Below are positions 36,120-44,653 of a stretch of 64,000 nucleotides of DNA, piece by piece. The DNA lies in NCBI GenBank assembly GCA_000285855.2, contig HE978651.1, positions 3,087,421 through 3,151,420 of the forward strand, given 5' to 3'. The translations under genes and the position numbers were made by a program. The DNA is from Ruminococcus sp. JC304 (GTDB lineage: Bacteria > Bacillota > Clostridia > Lachnospirales > Lachnospiraceae). The notes below the pieces were generated by a model. The model was not told the DNA's origin. It ran no database searches and saw nothing but the letters and a program-made list of their open reading frames with translations. Each line of letters opens with the position of its first letter. Position 1 is the first letter of the stretch.

Positions 36120-37055
36120 TTAACGATAAGTTCCCTGTGATTTATTTACCTGACAACCCGGAAGGCCCAGTGTAGCCAGATAAAACTCCATATCCCGCTG
36201 TGACATCAGACATTTCGGCCCTATGACAACCTCTCTGACCAGCTTTTCAAAGCAATCTGAAAAATCAAAGTCCACATAGGATATGAGCTGATTTTCCCTG
36301 ACATAATAAGAATAATTGTACAGGCGGGCTCCCTGGGAAAGCTTAACCTCTCTTCCCATGAGAAATTGCTTTGGAGAAAACTCACATAAGCGGATTTCAC
36401 TTTCCTCTCTAAAAAAAGGATTCTTCATATAAACGGATTCCTGAAATAATTCCATAAACTTTCTCTCAAAACAGCTCATAACATTATCAATCAATTCTAT
36501 TTTACAGTCCTGGGAGTTCTTAACATTTTCCGGATATTCCCTTTCTTTCTGCAGCATTTCCTCAATTTCAGCGATCAGTCCCTTCACGATCTGATGCACA
36601 ACCTCCCGCTGCTCTGCCTCAGAATAACTGATCTTATGTAATGACACAATAGATGGTTTCGAAACCTCCGGTGAGACTGTGGTAATCTCCTTCAGCACAT
36701 CCAGGTCAAATCCGATGGCAGCTCCCCGTCCATCGTCTGCATACCCGCGCCACTGGCTGAGCAGATCATTCTGATAGGAAAAACAGGTTACATAATATCT
36801 GAAATCCGCATAATTTTCATCGAAAAATTCATCTGCAAACAACTTCACATAGCCTCTGAACCTCTCCGGTGAAATACAGGCTTTGAATAAATCCGAAGTA
36901 TTTTTATAAGCTTTTTTAAATTCTGCTTCATAATATCGACAGATCCAGCTGATCTCCATGGAATCATTGGATTTCAAAATATTTGTCAGACGAAGAGAGC
37001 GATTTTTCAAAATAGAATTAAATGAATCCAAACTGCAATAGTGATATACGATCAT
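36120..37055 (-). CDS. DUF2971 protein
   Basis: 311 residues, soluble. The opening MIVYHYCSLDSFNSILKN and the LSQWRGYADDGRGAAIGFD block are hallmarks of DUF2971. Function of the family is unknown; members turn up near defence and mobile genes, but no such genes flank it here. It lies 25 nt after the phosphodiester glycosidase region and in front of a repeat element. Confidence 0.85.
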   Translation of the reverse strand: MIVYHYCSLDSFNSILKNRSLRLTNILKSNDSMEISWICRYYEAEFKKAYKNTSDLFKACISPERFRGYVKLFADEFFDENYADFRYYVTCFSYQNDLLSQWRGYADDGRGAAIGFDLDVLKEITTVSPEVSKPSIVSLHKISYSEAEQREVVHQIVKGLIAEIEEMLQKEREYPENVKNSQDCKIELIDNVMSCFERKFMELFQESVYMKNPFFREESEIRLCEFSPKQFLMGREVKLSQGARLYNYSYYVRENQLISYVDFDFSDCFEKLVREVVIGPKCLMSQRDMEFYLATLGLPGCQVNKSQGTYR

Positions 37056-37207
37056 ATCTTTCTCCTTCTGTGAATGTGTGTTTCTTTATAAAATGGCAAT
37101 AAGCAAAAACATATGCCGAAAAGTTTATAATAATAGAACACATTTATTATAACAGAAATATTTTACAAATCTGTAAATTCAGGGAAACGTTATAAATCAC
37201 AAAAGCG

Positions 37208-37353
37208 TTACTGTTCACTCTGTTCACAGCAACACGCTTCGCGATGCACAGAATTTATGCTAATCGCATAAATTCGCGCGGTATGTCTCGGGTTTTCTGT
37301 GACCTTCGCTCACAAAAAACACCTCGCGGAATATTACCAGTGAACAGCAACAC
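37208..37353. repeat. 146-bp palindromic repeat element
   Basis: The ends CTGTTCACT (37211-37219) and AGTGAACAG (37339-37347) are inverted repeats. Inside lies a perfect hairpin GAATTTATGC/GCATAAATTC (37251-37275) and a smaller one near CCTTCGCTCAC. A deleted relative is at 21917-21974, so it belongs to a dispersed family. It fills most of the gap 37056-37435. Confidence 0.7.
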
Positions 37354-37356
37354 AAA

Positions 37357-37379
37357 AGCCGCTGTATCCCACAGCGGCT
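37357..37379 (-). terminator. Terminator after the cysteine-rich gene
   Basis: AGCCGCTGT and ACAGCGGCT pair perfectly; TTTTG follows on the minus strand. Confidence 0.8.
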
Positions 37380-37435
37380 TCGTCCAGTTTGCCGTCCATC
37401 TCAGGATGTACGGCAGCTTCTTAAGTGTGTTGAGG

Positions 37436-37621
37436 TTAATAGTTATATGCTCCCTCATAGGCATTACACCTGTCTAATTTCCGTGACTGATTCTGGCAGG
37501 AGCTGCATCTGTCACAGAACTCCTGCTCATAACAGGTGGAACAGGCGCATGTCCTGCAGGCTTTGCGGTCATAGCCTGAGGTATTGCTGTGAGGAAGTGT
37601 GCTTTCTGCTACATTACCCAT
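37436..37621 (-). CDS. Cysteine-rich 61-residue protein
   Basis: Eight cysteines, at 22, 25, 27, 30, 36, 39, 42 and 52 (CRTCACSTC, then FCDRCSSC), in a protein with no signal peptide. The CxxC pairs suggest zinc or iron-sulfur binding; a modified-peptide precursor is another idea, but no maturation enzyme adjoins it. AAGGAGG lies 8 nt before the ATG and a strong terminator follows, so it is a genuine single-gene unit. Family not recognised. Confidence 0.75.
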   Translation of the reverse strand: MGNVAESTLPHSNTSGYDRKACRTCACSTCYEQEFCDRCSSCQNQSRKLDRCNAYEGAYNY

Positions 37622-37677
37622 AATATCACCCTCCTTGTACCTTATATTATACGCTCATAGGAGGGGAATACAAGTAA

Positions 37678-38541
37678 TTAATAATCGGTTTTCTGGTAAA
37701 ATCTTCCGTTTATGTAATCGGTTTTGATAATATTCACAAAAGCTTTCGGATCGATCTCATGTACCTTCTTTACCAGATATTTTGCCTCTTCTGTTGATAC
37801 TACGGAGTAAATCATACTGGTCTTCTCATCTGTATAACATCCAATACCTTCGAAACGTGTTGCCGTATGATTGGTAAGCTTAAAAATCTCTTCATAAATC
37901 TGATACGGCTCCTTCGTGATGATGAACAGCGTATGTTTCTTATATCTCTGATGCAGCATCTGGATCACCTGCGTAGAGGTAAACTGGAAGATAATAGAGT
38001 AAAGTGCTCTGTCCCATCCAAAAAGTAAACCTGCCACAGTCAGGATCACTGCATTTCCACACAGGATATAATTCCAGATATCCCTGCCGCTCTTCTCAGA
38101 AAAATAAATTGCAATAAAGTCAGTTCCACCTGTACTTGTATTACCGATCAGACAGAGACTGATGCAGAAGCCATTGATCAGACCACCAAAGATGCTGATC
38201 AACAATGTGTCATAAGTAATCGGCTGACTGGGAATTATATCCGTAAGCAGACCGGAAAGCACGATCACGCAGACAGAACTTATGGTAAATTTCTTTCCAA
38301 TAAACTTCAGACCAATAAATACAGGAATAGAGTTCAGCAGTACATTAATCAGCGTATATGGAACTGCAATCCCCATAAATGTCTGAAAAATGTTCTGGAT
38401 CAGCAGAGTAAGTCCTGTAAATCCTCCCGGAAAAAGACCGCCTGCACGAACAAATGTCTTAATATTCAACGCCATGATCGTTGCAGCCAGAACCGCACAG
38501 CCGTAACGCTTGGCTTCATGTTTTAAATTAAGTTCCTTCAT
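37678..38541 (-). CDS. YitT-family membrane protein (DUF2179)
   Basis: 287 residues. Five or six membrane helices (1-205) followed by a cytoplasmic DUF2179 domain (about 205-287; HTLFIITKEPYQIYEEI). Typical length and order for the YitT family. Transport function is assumed for the family, but its substrate is unknown. GGGAGGGAG precedes the ATG. Confidence 0.92.
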   Translation of the reverse strand: MKELNLKHEAKRYGCAVLAATIMALNIKTFVRAGGLFPGGFTGLTLLIQNIFQTFMGIAVPYTLINVLLNSIPVFIGLKFIGKKFTISSVCVIVLSGLLTDIIPSQPITYDTLLISIFGGLINGFCISLCLIGNTSTGGTDFIAIYFSEKSGRDIWNYILCGNAVILTVAGLLFGWDRALYSIIFQFTSTQVIQMLHQRYKKHTLFIITKEPYQIYEEIFKLTNHTATRFEGIGCYTDEKTSMIYSVVSTEEAKYLVKKVHEIDPKAFVNIIKTDYINGRFYQKTDY

Positions 38542-38585
38542 AATTTAAGCTCCCTCCCATCCCGCCAGGCAGGTAAAAACAAGTT

Positions 38586-39443
38586 CTAAGCTTCCCATCT
38601 TCCAGAAGCACCACATGGAAGAACCAATCCATTAGAGCTTACCGGAAGGCCGATCTCCTGAGAGTCCACATGTCCGCCAAACTTCTTGAGCTCAGTAGAA
38701 AGCATATAGGTAAGAACTGCCGGTGCCAGACCTGTTGTATAGGAATTGATCAGGAAAAACAGAGGCTCATCACTGAGGATCTTTGTGCACAGCTTGATCA
38801 GATCATGGATACAATCCTCAATCTTCCAGATTTCCCCCTTCGGTCCACGTCCATAAGAAGGGGGGTCCATAATGATCGCATCATATTGATTCCCTCTGCG
38901 GATCTCACGCTCCACAAACTTCACACAGTCATCTACCAGCCATCGGATCGGTGCATTTCCAAGCCCGGATGCAGCTGCATTCTCTTTCGCCCAGGTAACC
39001 ATACCCTTAGAAGCATCCACATGAGTAACAGAAGCCCCAGCAGCAGCTGCTGCCAGAGTCGCACCACCTGTATAGGCAAAAAGATTCAGCACCTTCACCG
39101 GACGTCCCGCATGACGGATCTTATTGCCAAACCAATCCCAGTTTACAGCCTGCTCCGGAAAAAGCCCGGTATGCTTAAAACTAAAAGGTTTCAAATGAAA
39201 GGTCAGATCCTTATAATGAATCTCCCACTGCTCCGGTAGATCAAAAAACTCCCATTCACCGCCGCCTTTCTTACTTCTGTGATAATGCCCGTTCATATGC
39301 TTCCAGCCCTTATTCACCTTGGGCGTATCCCATATAACCTGCGGATCCGGCCTCACCAGAAGATAATCCCCCCAACGCTCCAGCTTCTCTCCACAGGAAG
39401 TATCAATCACCTCATAATCTTTCCATCCATCTGCAATCCACAT
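38586..39443 (-). CDS. SAM-dependent rRNA methyltransferase-like protein
   Basis: 285 residues. The SAM site is VLNLFAYTGGATLAAAAAGA (about 118-137), and the catalytic-type motif is IIMDPPSYGRG. The Methyltrans_SAM (RlmI/RlmK-like) core is present without the PUA domain of RlmI. Probably an RNA base methylase; the target is unknown. AGGAGG precedes the ATG. Confidence 0.85.
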   Translation of the reverse strand: MWIADGWKDYEVIDTSCGEKLERWGDYLLVRPDPQVIWDTPKVNKGWKHMNGHYHRSKKGGGEWEFFDLPEQWEIHYKDLTFHLKPFSFKHTGLFPEQAVNWDWFGNKIRHAGRPVKVLNLFAYTGGATLAAAAAGASVTHVDASKGMVTWAKENAAASGLGNAPIRWLVDDCVKFVEREIRRGNQYDAIIMDPPSYGRGPKGEIWKIEDCIHDLIKLCTKILSDEPLFFLINSYTTGLAPAVLTYMLSTELKKFGGHVDSQEIGLPVSSNGLVLPCGASGRWEA

Positions 39444-39624
39444 TGTATAATAATCCTCCTAAAATAAACGCATAATAAGTTACGATTGTACTATATATCC
39501 AACCATTAGTAAAGCCATATTTCTCACATAACTTCCATTGTGTAAAGTATAAAATAAAACTCTCCCTGTGGCAAGCAAACCATCATAATTCACAGTTATA
39601 AATAAATAAAGTATTTTTACAAAA

Positions 39625-39660
39625 AACAAGCCAAGACTCCCAAAAGTCCCAGCTTGTTTC
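39625..39660 (-). terminator. Terminator of the galactofuranose-type importer
   Basis: AAACAAGC and GCTTGTTT pair, with inner GACT/AGTC, and TTTTTT follows on the minus strand. It lies right after the last permease gene. Confidence 0.85.
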
Positions 39661-39673
39661 ATAATACAATCAC

Positions 39674-40699
39674 TTATTTCGCTTTCTTCTTCATAGAAGC
39701 AATCACAGACTGAATCACAATAAAGAAGCAAAGCAGTACAGAAAGAATAATTCTTACCCACCAGCTTGACAAAGTACCCTGAGTAGTAATCAGACTGGAA
39801 ATTGTACCTTTGATCAATACACCAAACAAAGTACCAATTGGTGTACCAACACCACCTGAAAGAAGCGTACCACCGATAACCGCTGAAGAGATCGCATCCA
39901 TCTCAAGGCCTTTCGCCTGCTCAACGAAACCTGCGCAGCTGTTTAAGCAAAACAGAAATCCGCCAAGACCTGCAAGGAAACCATCCAGCACATAGGCCTG
40001 GAACATTGTCCTCTTAACATTCAGACCCATCATTAACGCACTCTGGCGGTTGCCGCCGATCGCATACAGCTTACGTCCGAATTTACGATATTTCAGAAGG
40101 ACTGCAATGATAATAACAACGATCACTGCGATCACTACTGTAGGAGGAATATAAGCCGGAATGAATTTTCCCTTCTTATTGGTAGAACCAAAAGGCATAT
40201 AGAAACGGAAATTTGCCCATTTCAGGAATAACTCATTCTTAATGGAAATCATATCTGTGCTGATAATAGCTGTCATACCACGGCCAAAGAACATACCAGC
40301 CAGAGTTACAATAAATGGCTGGATATCCAAGTATGCTACCAGAAAACCCTGGACAATACCAAAAGCAACACCAATAAGCAGTGCAACTAAAACTGCCACA
40401 TATGTATTTACACCCTTATTCTCCATCAGATCTGCAAGAACCATGCAAACAAGAGCGGTTACAGAACCAACGGAAATATCAATACCGCCGGTGATCATTA
40501 CAATGGTAAGTCCACACGCGATAACCAGAAGTCCTGCATTAGATACAAACAGATTCAAAAACATCTGCGGTTTTGCAAAACCTTTATCAGCAAAAATGAT
40601 CATACCTGCAATATACATAACTGCAAATAAAGCGATTGTTATCAGAAGCAGGAAGCTGTTTCCTGTCATTTTCTTTTTCTGCATTCCATTTGCTTTCAT
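39674..40699 (-). CDS. yjfF: Galactofuranose-type ABC permease
   Basis: 341 residues, eight to ten membrane helices of the BPD_transp_2 (RbsC) family, with GGIDISVGSVTALV near residue 70. Its ATG shares a base with the ytfT stop (TAATG). Last gene of the ytfQ-ytfR-ytfT-yjfF order known from E. coli, where the system imports galactofuranose; the substrate here is inferred. Confidence 0.9.
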   Translation of the reverse strand: MKANGMQKKKMTGNSFLLLITIALFAVMYIAGMIIFADKGFAKPQMFLNLFVSNAGLLVIACGLTIVMITGGIDISVGSVTALVCMVLADLMENKGVNTYVAVLVALLIGVAFGIVQGFLVAYLDIQPFIVTLAGMFFGRGMTAIISTDMISIKNELFLKWANFRFYMPFGSTNKKGKFIPAYIPPTVVIAVIVVIIIAVLLKYRKFGRKLYAIGGNRQSALMMGLNVKRTMFQAYVLDGFLAGLGGFLFCLNSCAGFVEQAKGLEMDAISSAVIGGTLLSGGVGTPIGTLFGVLIKGTISSLITTQGTLSSWWVRIILSVLLCFFIVIQSVIASMKKKAK

Positions 40700-41754
40700 T
40701 ACTTCTGACCTCCTTCTACTGCCACACTCTTTTTAGCTTTTAAGCCGGCAATATATTTTTTAAATACATCACTCTGCAGAGTAACGATGATAACTACCAC
40801 GATCGCCTTATAAACAGGAAGCTGGTCAGCCTTTACGTTCATTGCATAAAGTGTTGTGGTCAGAGCCTGAATAGTATAAGCACCGATTACGGAACCAATC
40901 AGACTGAATTTACCACCGCCAAGGAAGTTTCCGCCAAGTGCTACTGCAAGGATGGCATCCATTTCCAGGTTAAGACCAATGTTGTTTGCATCTGCGGAAT
41001 AGATACGGCTGGATGCTACGATTCCGGCAATACCAGCTAACACACCGCAAATGACATAAGTAAGAAATTTGATCATTGTGGAATTTAATCCAACAAGGCG
41101 GGCTGCCTTTCCATTGATACCAACGCTTTCAATGTAAAGACCAAGTGCGGTTTTCTTCAGAATCAGGTAAACAATTAAAACTGTGATGATTGCAAAGAAA
41201 ATAGGAGTTGGGATTGGACACTTTCCAATGTAACCACCTGCCATCTTGAAAGAATCCACACGAATATAAGTAATCTGTCCATTTGTTACAAGCTGAGCAA
41301 TACCACGTCCGGCTGTATAAAGAATCAGAGTTGCAACCATCGGCTGAATATTCAGCTTTGCAACCAGGAAACCATTAAATGCACCACATAATGCAGATGC
41401 AAGAAGCGCTGCAATCACTGCAATGATAATAGAATTCTGATACTCATTTACAGAAACCTGTCCGCCGGAAAGAATCTGGCAGCAAACAGCAGCTGCTACA
41501 GCCATAATCGCACCCACACTGATATCCTGTCCACCGGATGCCGCTGTTACCAGTGTCATACCGATTGCAAGGATAACCAGCTCTGAAGCACGATTGATAA
41601 CATCAATGATATAACCGTAAAGTACACCGTTTCGAATAGATACATTAAAGAAGTCCGGTGTCTTGATCACATTGAGCAAAAGTACGGCGATGAGACACAC
41701 GATAGGAAGAAACAGACGCGCACTTGTTATTTTCTTTAATTTACTCTTATTCAT
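40699..41754 (-). CDS. ytfT: Galactofuranose-type ABC permease
   Basis: 351 residues, RbsC-family permease with GGQDISVGAIMAVA near residue 70 and GRGIAQLVTNGQ. Its ATG overlaps the ytfR stop by one base (TAATG), so ATPase and both permeases are translationally coupled. Confidence 0.9.
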   Translation of the reverse strand: MNKSKLKKITSARLFLPIVCLIAVLLLNVIKTPDFFNVSIRNGVLYGYIIDVINRASELVILAIGMTLVTAASGGQDISVGAIMAVAAAVCCQILSGGQVSVNEYQNSIIIAVIAALLASALCGAFNGFLVAKLNIQPMVATLILYTAGRGIAQLVTNGQITYIRVDSFKMAGGYIGKCPIPTPIFFAIITVLIVYLILKKTALGLYIESVGINGKAARLVGLNSTMIKFLTYVICGVLAGIAGIVASSRIYSADANNIGLNLEMDAILAVALGGNFLGGGKFSLIGSVIGAYTIQALTTTLYAMNVKADQLPVYKAIVVVIIVTLQSDVFKKYIAGLKAKKSVAVEGGQK

Positions 41755-43274
41755 TATTTATCGTCACCTCCGGCAATAGCTTTCATAACTCCGCTCTGGG
41801 AAAGTTCATTCTCTTCCAGCTCGCCTACCTTCTGACCGTCACGAAGAACTGCCATACGGGAACAAGTACGGAGCATTTCCTCAACCTCTGAGGAGATAAA
41901 TGTAACTGCCATTCCCTGATCTGCAAGATCAAGAACCAGTTTCTGGATTTCAGTCTTTGTACCGATATCAATACCTCTGGTGGGCTCATCCAGAATCAGA
42001 TAATCCGGATTTGTCAGAAGCCATCTTCCAAGGATAACCTTCTGCTGGTTACCACCTGACAGACTCTTGATCGGTGTTTCACGGCTTGCAGTCTTGATCT
42101 GCAGTAATTTAATATACTTATCGGCTGCTTCATCCATTTCTTTTCTGCTTAATGGATGGAACATACCCCGTTTAGCCTGGAGCGCTATAATAATATTTTC
42201 TCTTACAGAAAGATCTGCAATGATACCTTCTGCTTTTCTGTCTTCCGGAAGATATGCCATACCAAGCTTCATGGCATCCAGAGGACTGTTGATCTTTGCT
42301 TCTTTTCCCTTTACCTTAAGGGTTCCTGTCTCAGCCTTATCTGCACCATAGATTGCACGAACCAGTTCAGAACGTCCGGAACCAAGAAGTCCTGTAAGAC
42401 CAATAACTTCTCCCTTGTTAATAGTAATGTCGAAGGGTTTAATGGTTCCTTTATGGGAAATTCCTTTTGCTTCAATAACAGGTTCAGGTTTTCCCTGTTT
42501 CTTATCTTTGTGCTCGCCTTTAATATCAGCAAGATCATCAAAATCTTTACCCATCATCTTGGCAACCAGCATAACTCTCGGAAGATCCTTTGTCTCATAT
42601 TCTCCTACCAATTCGCCGTTACGAAGAACTGTAATTCTGTCGCAGACTGCATATACCTGTTCAAGGAAATGGGTAACAAAGATAATACCTACTCCTTCGT
42701 CACGAAGTCTTCTCATAAGTACAAACAGCTTCTCAACTTCATCGTCATCCAGTGATGAGGTTGGCTCATCCAGGATCAGCACACGGCATTTCATATCAAC
42801 TGCACGTGCAATTGCGATCATCTGCTGGATAGCGATGGAACATTCTTCCAGCATCTGTGTTGGCGGCACATGAATGTCCAGGCTCTCAAGAAGCTTTCCT
42901 GAGCGCTCATTCATCTGCTTCCAATCAATCATTCCCATCTTTCTCGGCTCTCTACCGATAAATAAATTCTCGGCTACAGTCAGGTTCGGGCAAAGGTTTA
43001 CTTCCTGGTACACTGTACTGATACCGTTTGCCTGTGCCTCCTGCGGAGAATGATTTACAATTGCATTGCTGTTTCCGGCCATATGAATAGAACCGCTTTC
43101 AAATTCGTGAACACCGGTCAGCACCTTGATCAGTGTTGATTTACCTGCACCGTTCTCACCCATCAGTGCGTGGATCTCACCTTTACGAAGGGTAAAGTCC
43201 ACATGGGAAAGGGCACGAACGCCAGTGAAATTTTTGGAAATATCGCGCATCTCCAATACTACATTTTGTTCCAT
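41754..43274 (-). CDS. ytfR: Galactofuranose-type ABC ATPase with two ABC domains
   Basis: 506 residues; two nucleotide-binding domains. The first has Walker A GENGAGKST (39-47) and LDEPTSSLD. The second has a degenerate Walker A (GLLGSGRS), the signature LSGGNQQK and LDEPTRGIDIG. This is the RbsA/YtfR layout. It energises the importer. Confidence 0.95.
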   Translation of the reverse strand: MEQNVVLEMRDISKNFTGVRALSHVDFTLRKGEIHALMGENGAGKSTLIKVLTGVHEFESGSIHMAGNSNAIVNHSPQEAQANGISTVYQEVNLCPNLTVAENLFIGREPRKMGMIDWKQMNERSGKLLESLDIHVPPTQMLEECSIAIQQMIAIARAVDMKCRVLILDEPTSSLDDDEVEKLFVLMRRLRDEGVGIIFVTHFLEQVYAVCDRITVLRNGELVGEYETKDLPRVMLVAKMMGKDFDDLADIKGEHKDKKQGKPEPVIEAKGISHKGTIKPFDITINKGEVIGLTGLLGSGRSELVRAIYGADKAETGTLKVKGKEAKINSPLDAMKLGMAYLPEDRKAEGIIADLSVRENIIIALQAKRGMFHPLSRKEMDEAADKYIKLLQIKTASRETPIKSLSGGNQQKVILGRWLLTNPDYLILDEPTRGIDIGTKTEIQKLVLDLADQGMAVTFISSEVEEMLRTCSRMAVLRDGQKVGELEENELSQSGVMKAIAGGDDK

Positions 43275-43360
43275 AATCTTTCCACCTGCTTTCTATACTG
43301 GTTTTTACCCCTCATCACTGAATATTTTCAGCAAAGCGGGTTAATTCATGGCATAAAGGT

Positions 43361-43404
43361 AGCGTGGTCCGCAACCCGGGTTTCTCCGAATTATGAACCA
43401 CGCT
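43361..43404 (-). other. Hairpin between binding-protein and ATPase genes
   Basis: AGCGTGGT (43361-43368) pairs with ACCACGCT (43397-43404), with AACCCGGGTT inside the loop. There is no clear U-tract. It may stabilise the upstream binding-protein mRNA after processing. Confidence 0.6.
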
Positions 43405-43421
43405 CCGGATTTTACTGATAA

Positions 43422-44465
43422 TTAATATGCACGTCCATCAATGATGTCCTGAGTAATAGTTGTTACTTCATAATCAGCGTCTTCAACTTTAATAGATGTA
43501 ACTGTATCATCAGCTGCAAACATTTCTTCTTCTACATATGCCTGTTTGTCAACATCTTCGCCAGCTTCCAGTTTCTTGATAATCTCTTCTACACGTGGTC
43601 CGTGTAATGGGTTACACTCTGTATCCAGTGTGATCTTTCCGCTTAATGTATCTGTAAGACCTGCGTTTGTTGTATCGAAGGACATTACAAGGATCTGACC
43701 TTCTTCTCCACCAACTTCATAACCAGCAGCCTCGATTGCATCAATTGCACCGAATGCTTCGTTATCGTTCTCGCAGTAAACAACGTCGATATCATCACCG
43801 CTCTGTTTCAGGATAGATTCCATAACTTCCTGGCCTTTAGCCTGTGTAAATTCACCAGACTGCTGTGCAATTGTGTTCCAGTTGTCATGAGCTTCTACAG
43901 CTTCATCAAATCCTTCTGTACGTCCGATCTGAGCAGATGCACCGATTGTTCCCTGAATATCAACAAGATTGATTTCTTCATCTCCACGTCCTTTTGCTTC
44001 CAGATATGCATCCAGCCATGCCATAGCTTTCTGTCCTTCAAGTTTGAAGTTTGATCCAACCCATGCTGTGTAAAGGCTGTCATCAGATACATCAACCATA
44101 CGGTCTACGATGATTACAGGGATTCCTGCATCTTTAGCTTCCTGAAGTACTGTATCCCATCCTGTTTCTGTTACAGGAGCAAGTACGATATAATCAACTT
44201 CCTGCTGGATGAAGTTACGGATTGCTGTTAACTGGTTTTCCTGTTTCTGCTGTGCATCGTCGAAGATTAAGTTGTATCCGTTCTCTTCGCTGAATGTGGA
44301 TTTCATGGATTCTGTATTTGCTGTACGCCAGTCAGATTCTGCACCTACCTGTGAAAAACCAACTGTGATTGTGTCGTCCGCTGCTGCTACACCCACTGTA
44401 GGAACTACACACATACCGCATACCATAGTTGCTGTTAATAAAGCTGACACGATTTTTTTCTTCAT
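43422..44465 (-). CDS. ytfQ: Galactofuranose-type sugar-binding protein
   Basis: 347 residues, type I periplasmic-binding fold. The segments VGFSQVGAESDWRTANTES, DAQQKQENQLTAIRNFIQQ and LAPVTETGWDTVLQEAKDA closely follow E. coli YtfQ. The signal peptide ends GVA before AADD; it contains two Cys but no lipobox. AGGAGG-type site before the ATG. Confidence 0.92.
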   Translation of the reverse strand: MKKKIVSALLTATMVCGMCVVPTVGVAAADDTITVGFSQVGAESDWRTANTESMKSTFSEENGYNLIFDDAQQKQENQLTAIRNFIQQEVDYIVLAPVTETGWDTVLQEAKDAGIPVIIVDRMVDVSDDSLYTAWVGSNFKLEGQKAMAWLDAYLEAKGRGDEEINLVDIQGTIGASAQIGRTEGFDEAVEAHDNWNTIAQQSGEFTQAKGQEVMESILKQSGDDIDVVYCENDNEAFGAIDAIEAAGYEVGGEEGQILVMSFDTTNAGLTDTLSGKITLDTECNPLHGPRVEEIIKKLEAGEDVDKQAYVEEEMFAADDTVTSIKVEDADYEVTTITQDIIDGRAY

Positions 44466-44496
44466 TTTGTAAATCCTCCCGATTCATTTAAGATGT

Positions 44497-44605
44497 CTTT
44501 ATTATAGTAAAATTCATAAAATATTCCATAGATTATCTTCTGCAAAAGGTTTGTTCTTCTATCATATTTTGTTCACAGTTTATACAAAGTTTGTTTTTTT
44601 ATGAT
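44497..44605 (-). promoter_or_regulatory. ytfQ promoter with two activator-like direct repeats
   Basis: A TATAAT -10 (about 44497-44502 on the minus strand) has no recognisable -35. Upstream lie two 21-nt direct repeats, AAAGGTTTGTTCTTCTATCAT (44545-44565) and its relative ending ATGAT at 44605 (16 of 21 identical), exactly 40 nt apart. Likely targets of the YesN-type regulator encoded upstream. Confidence 0.55.
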
Positions 44606-44653
44606 AGAGGTTAATTATTTTACTATGCATAGTGTATAAAATATAAATAGAAT

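Noticed and set aside
39480-39761. 93-residue frame after yjfF
   Set aside because: Overlaps the permease end in another frame and the operon terminator; no ribosome site seen.
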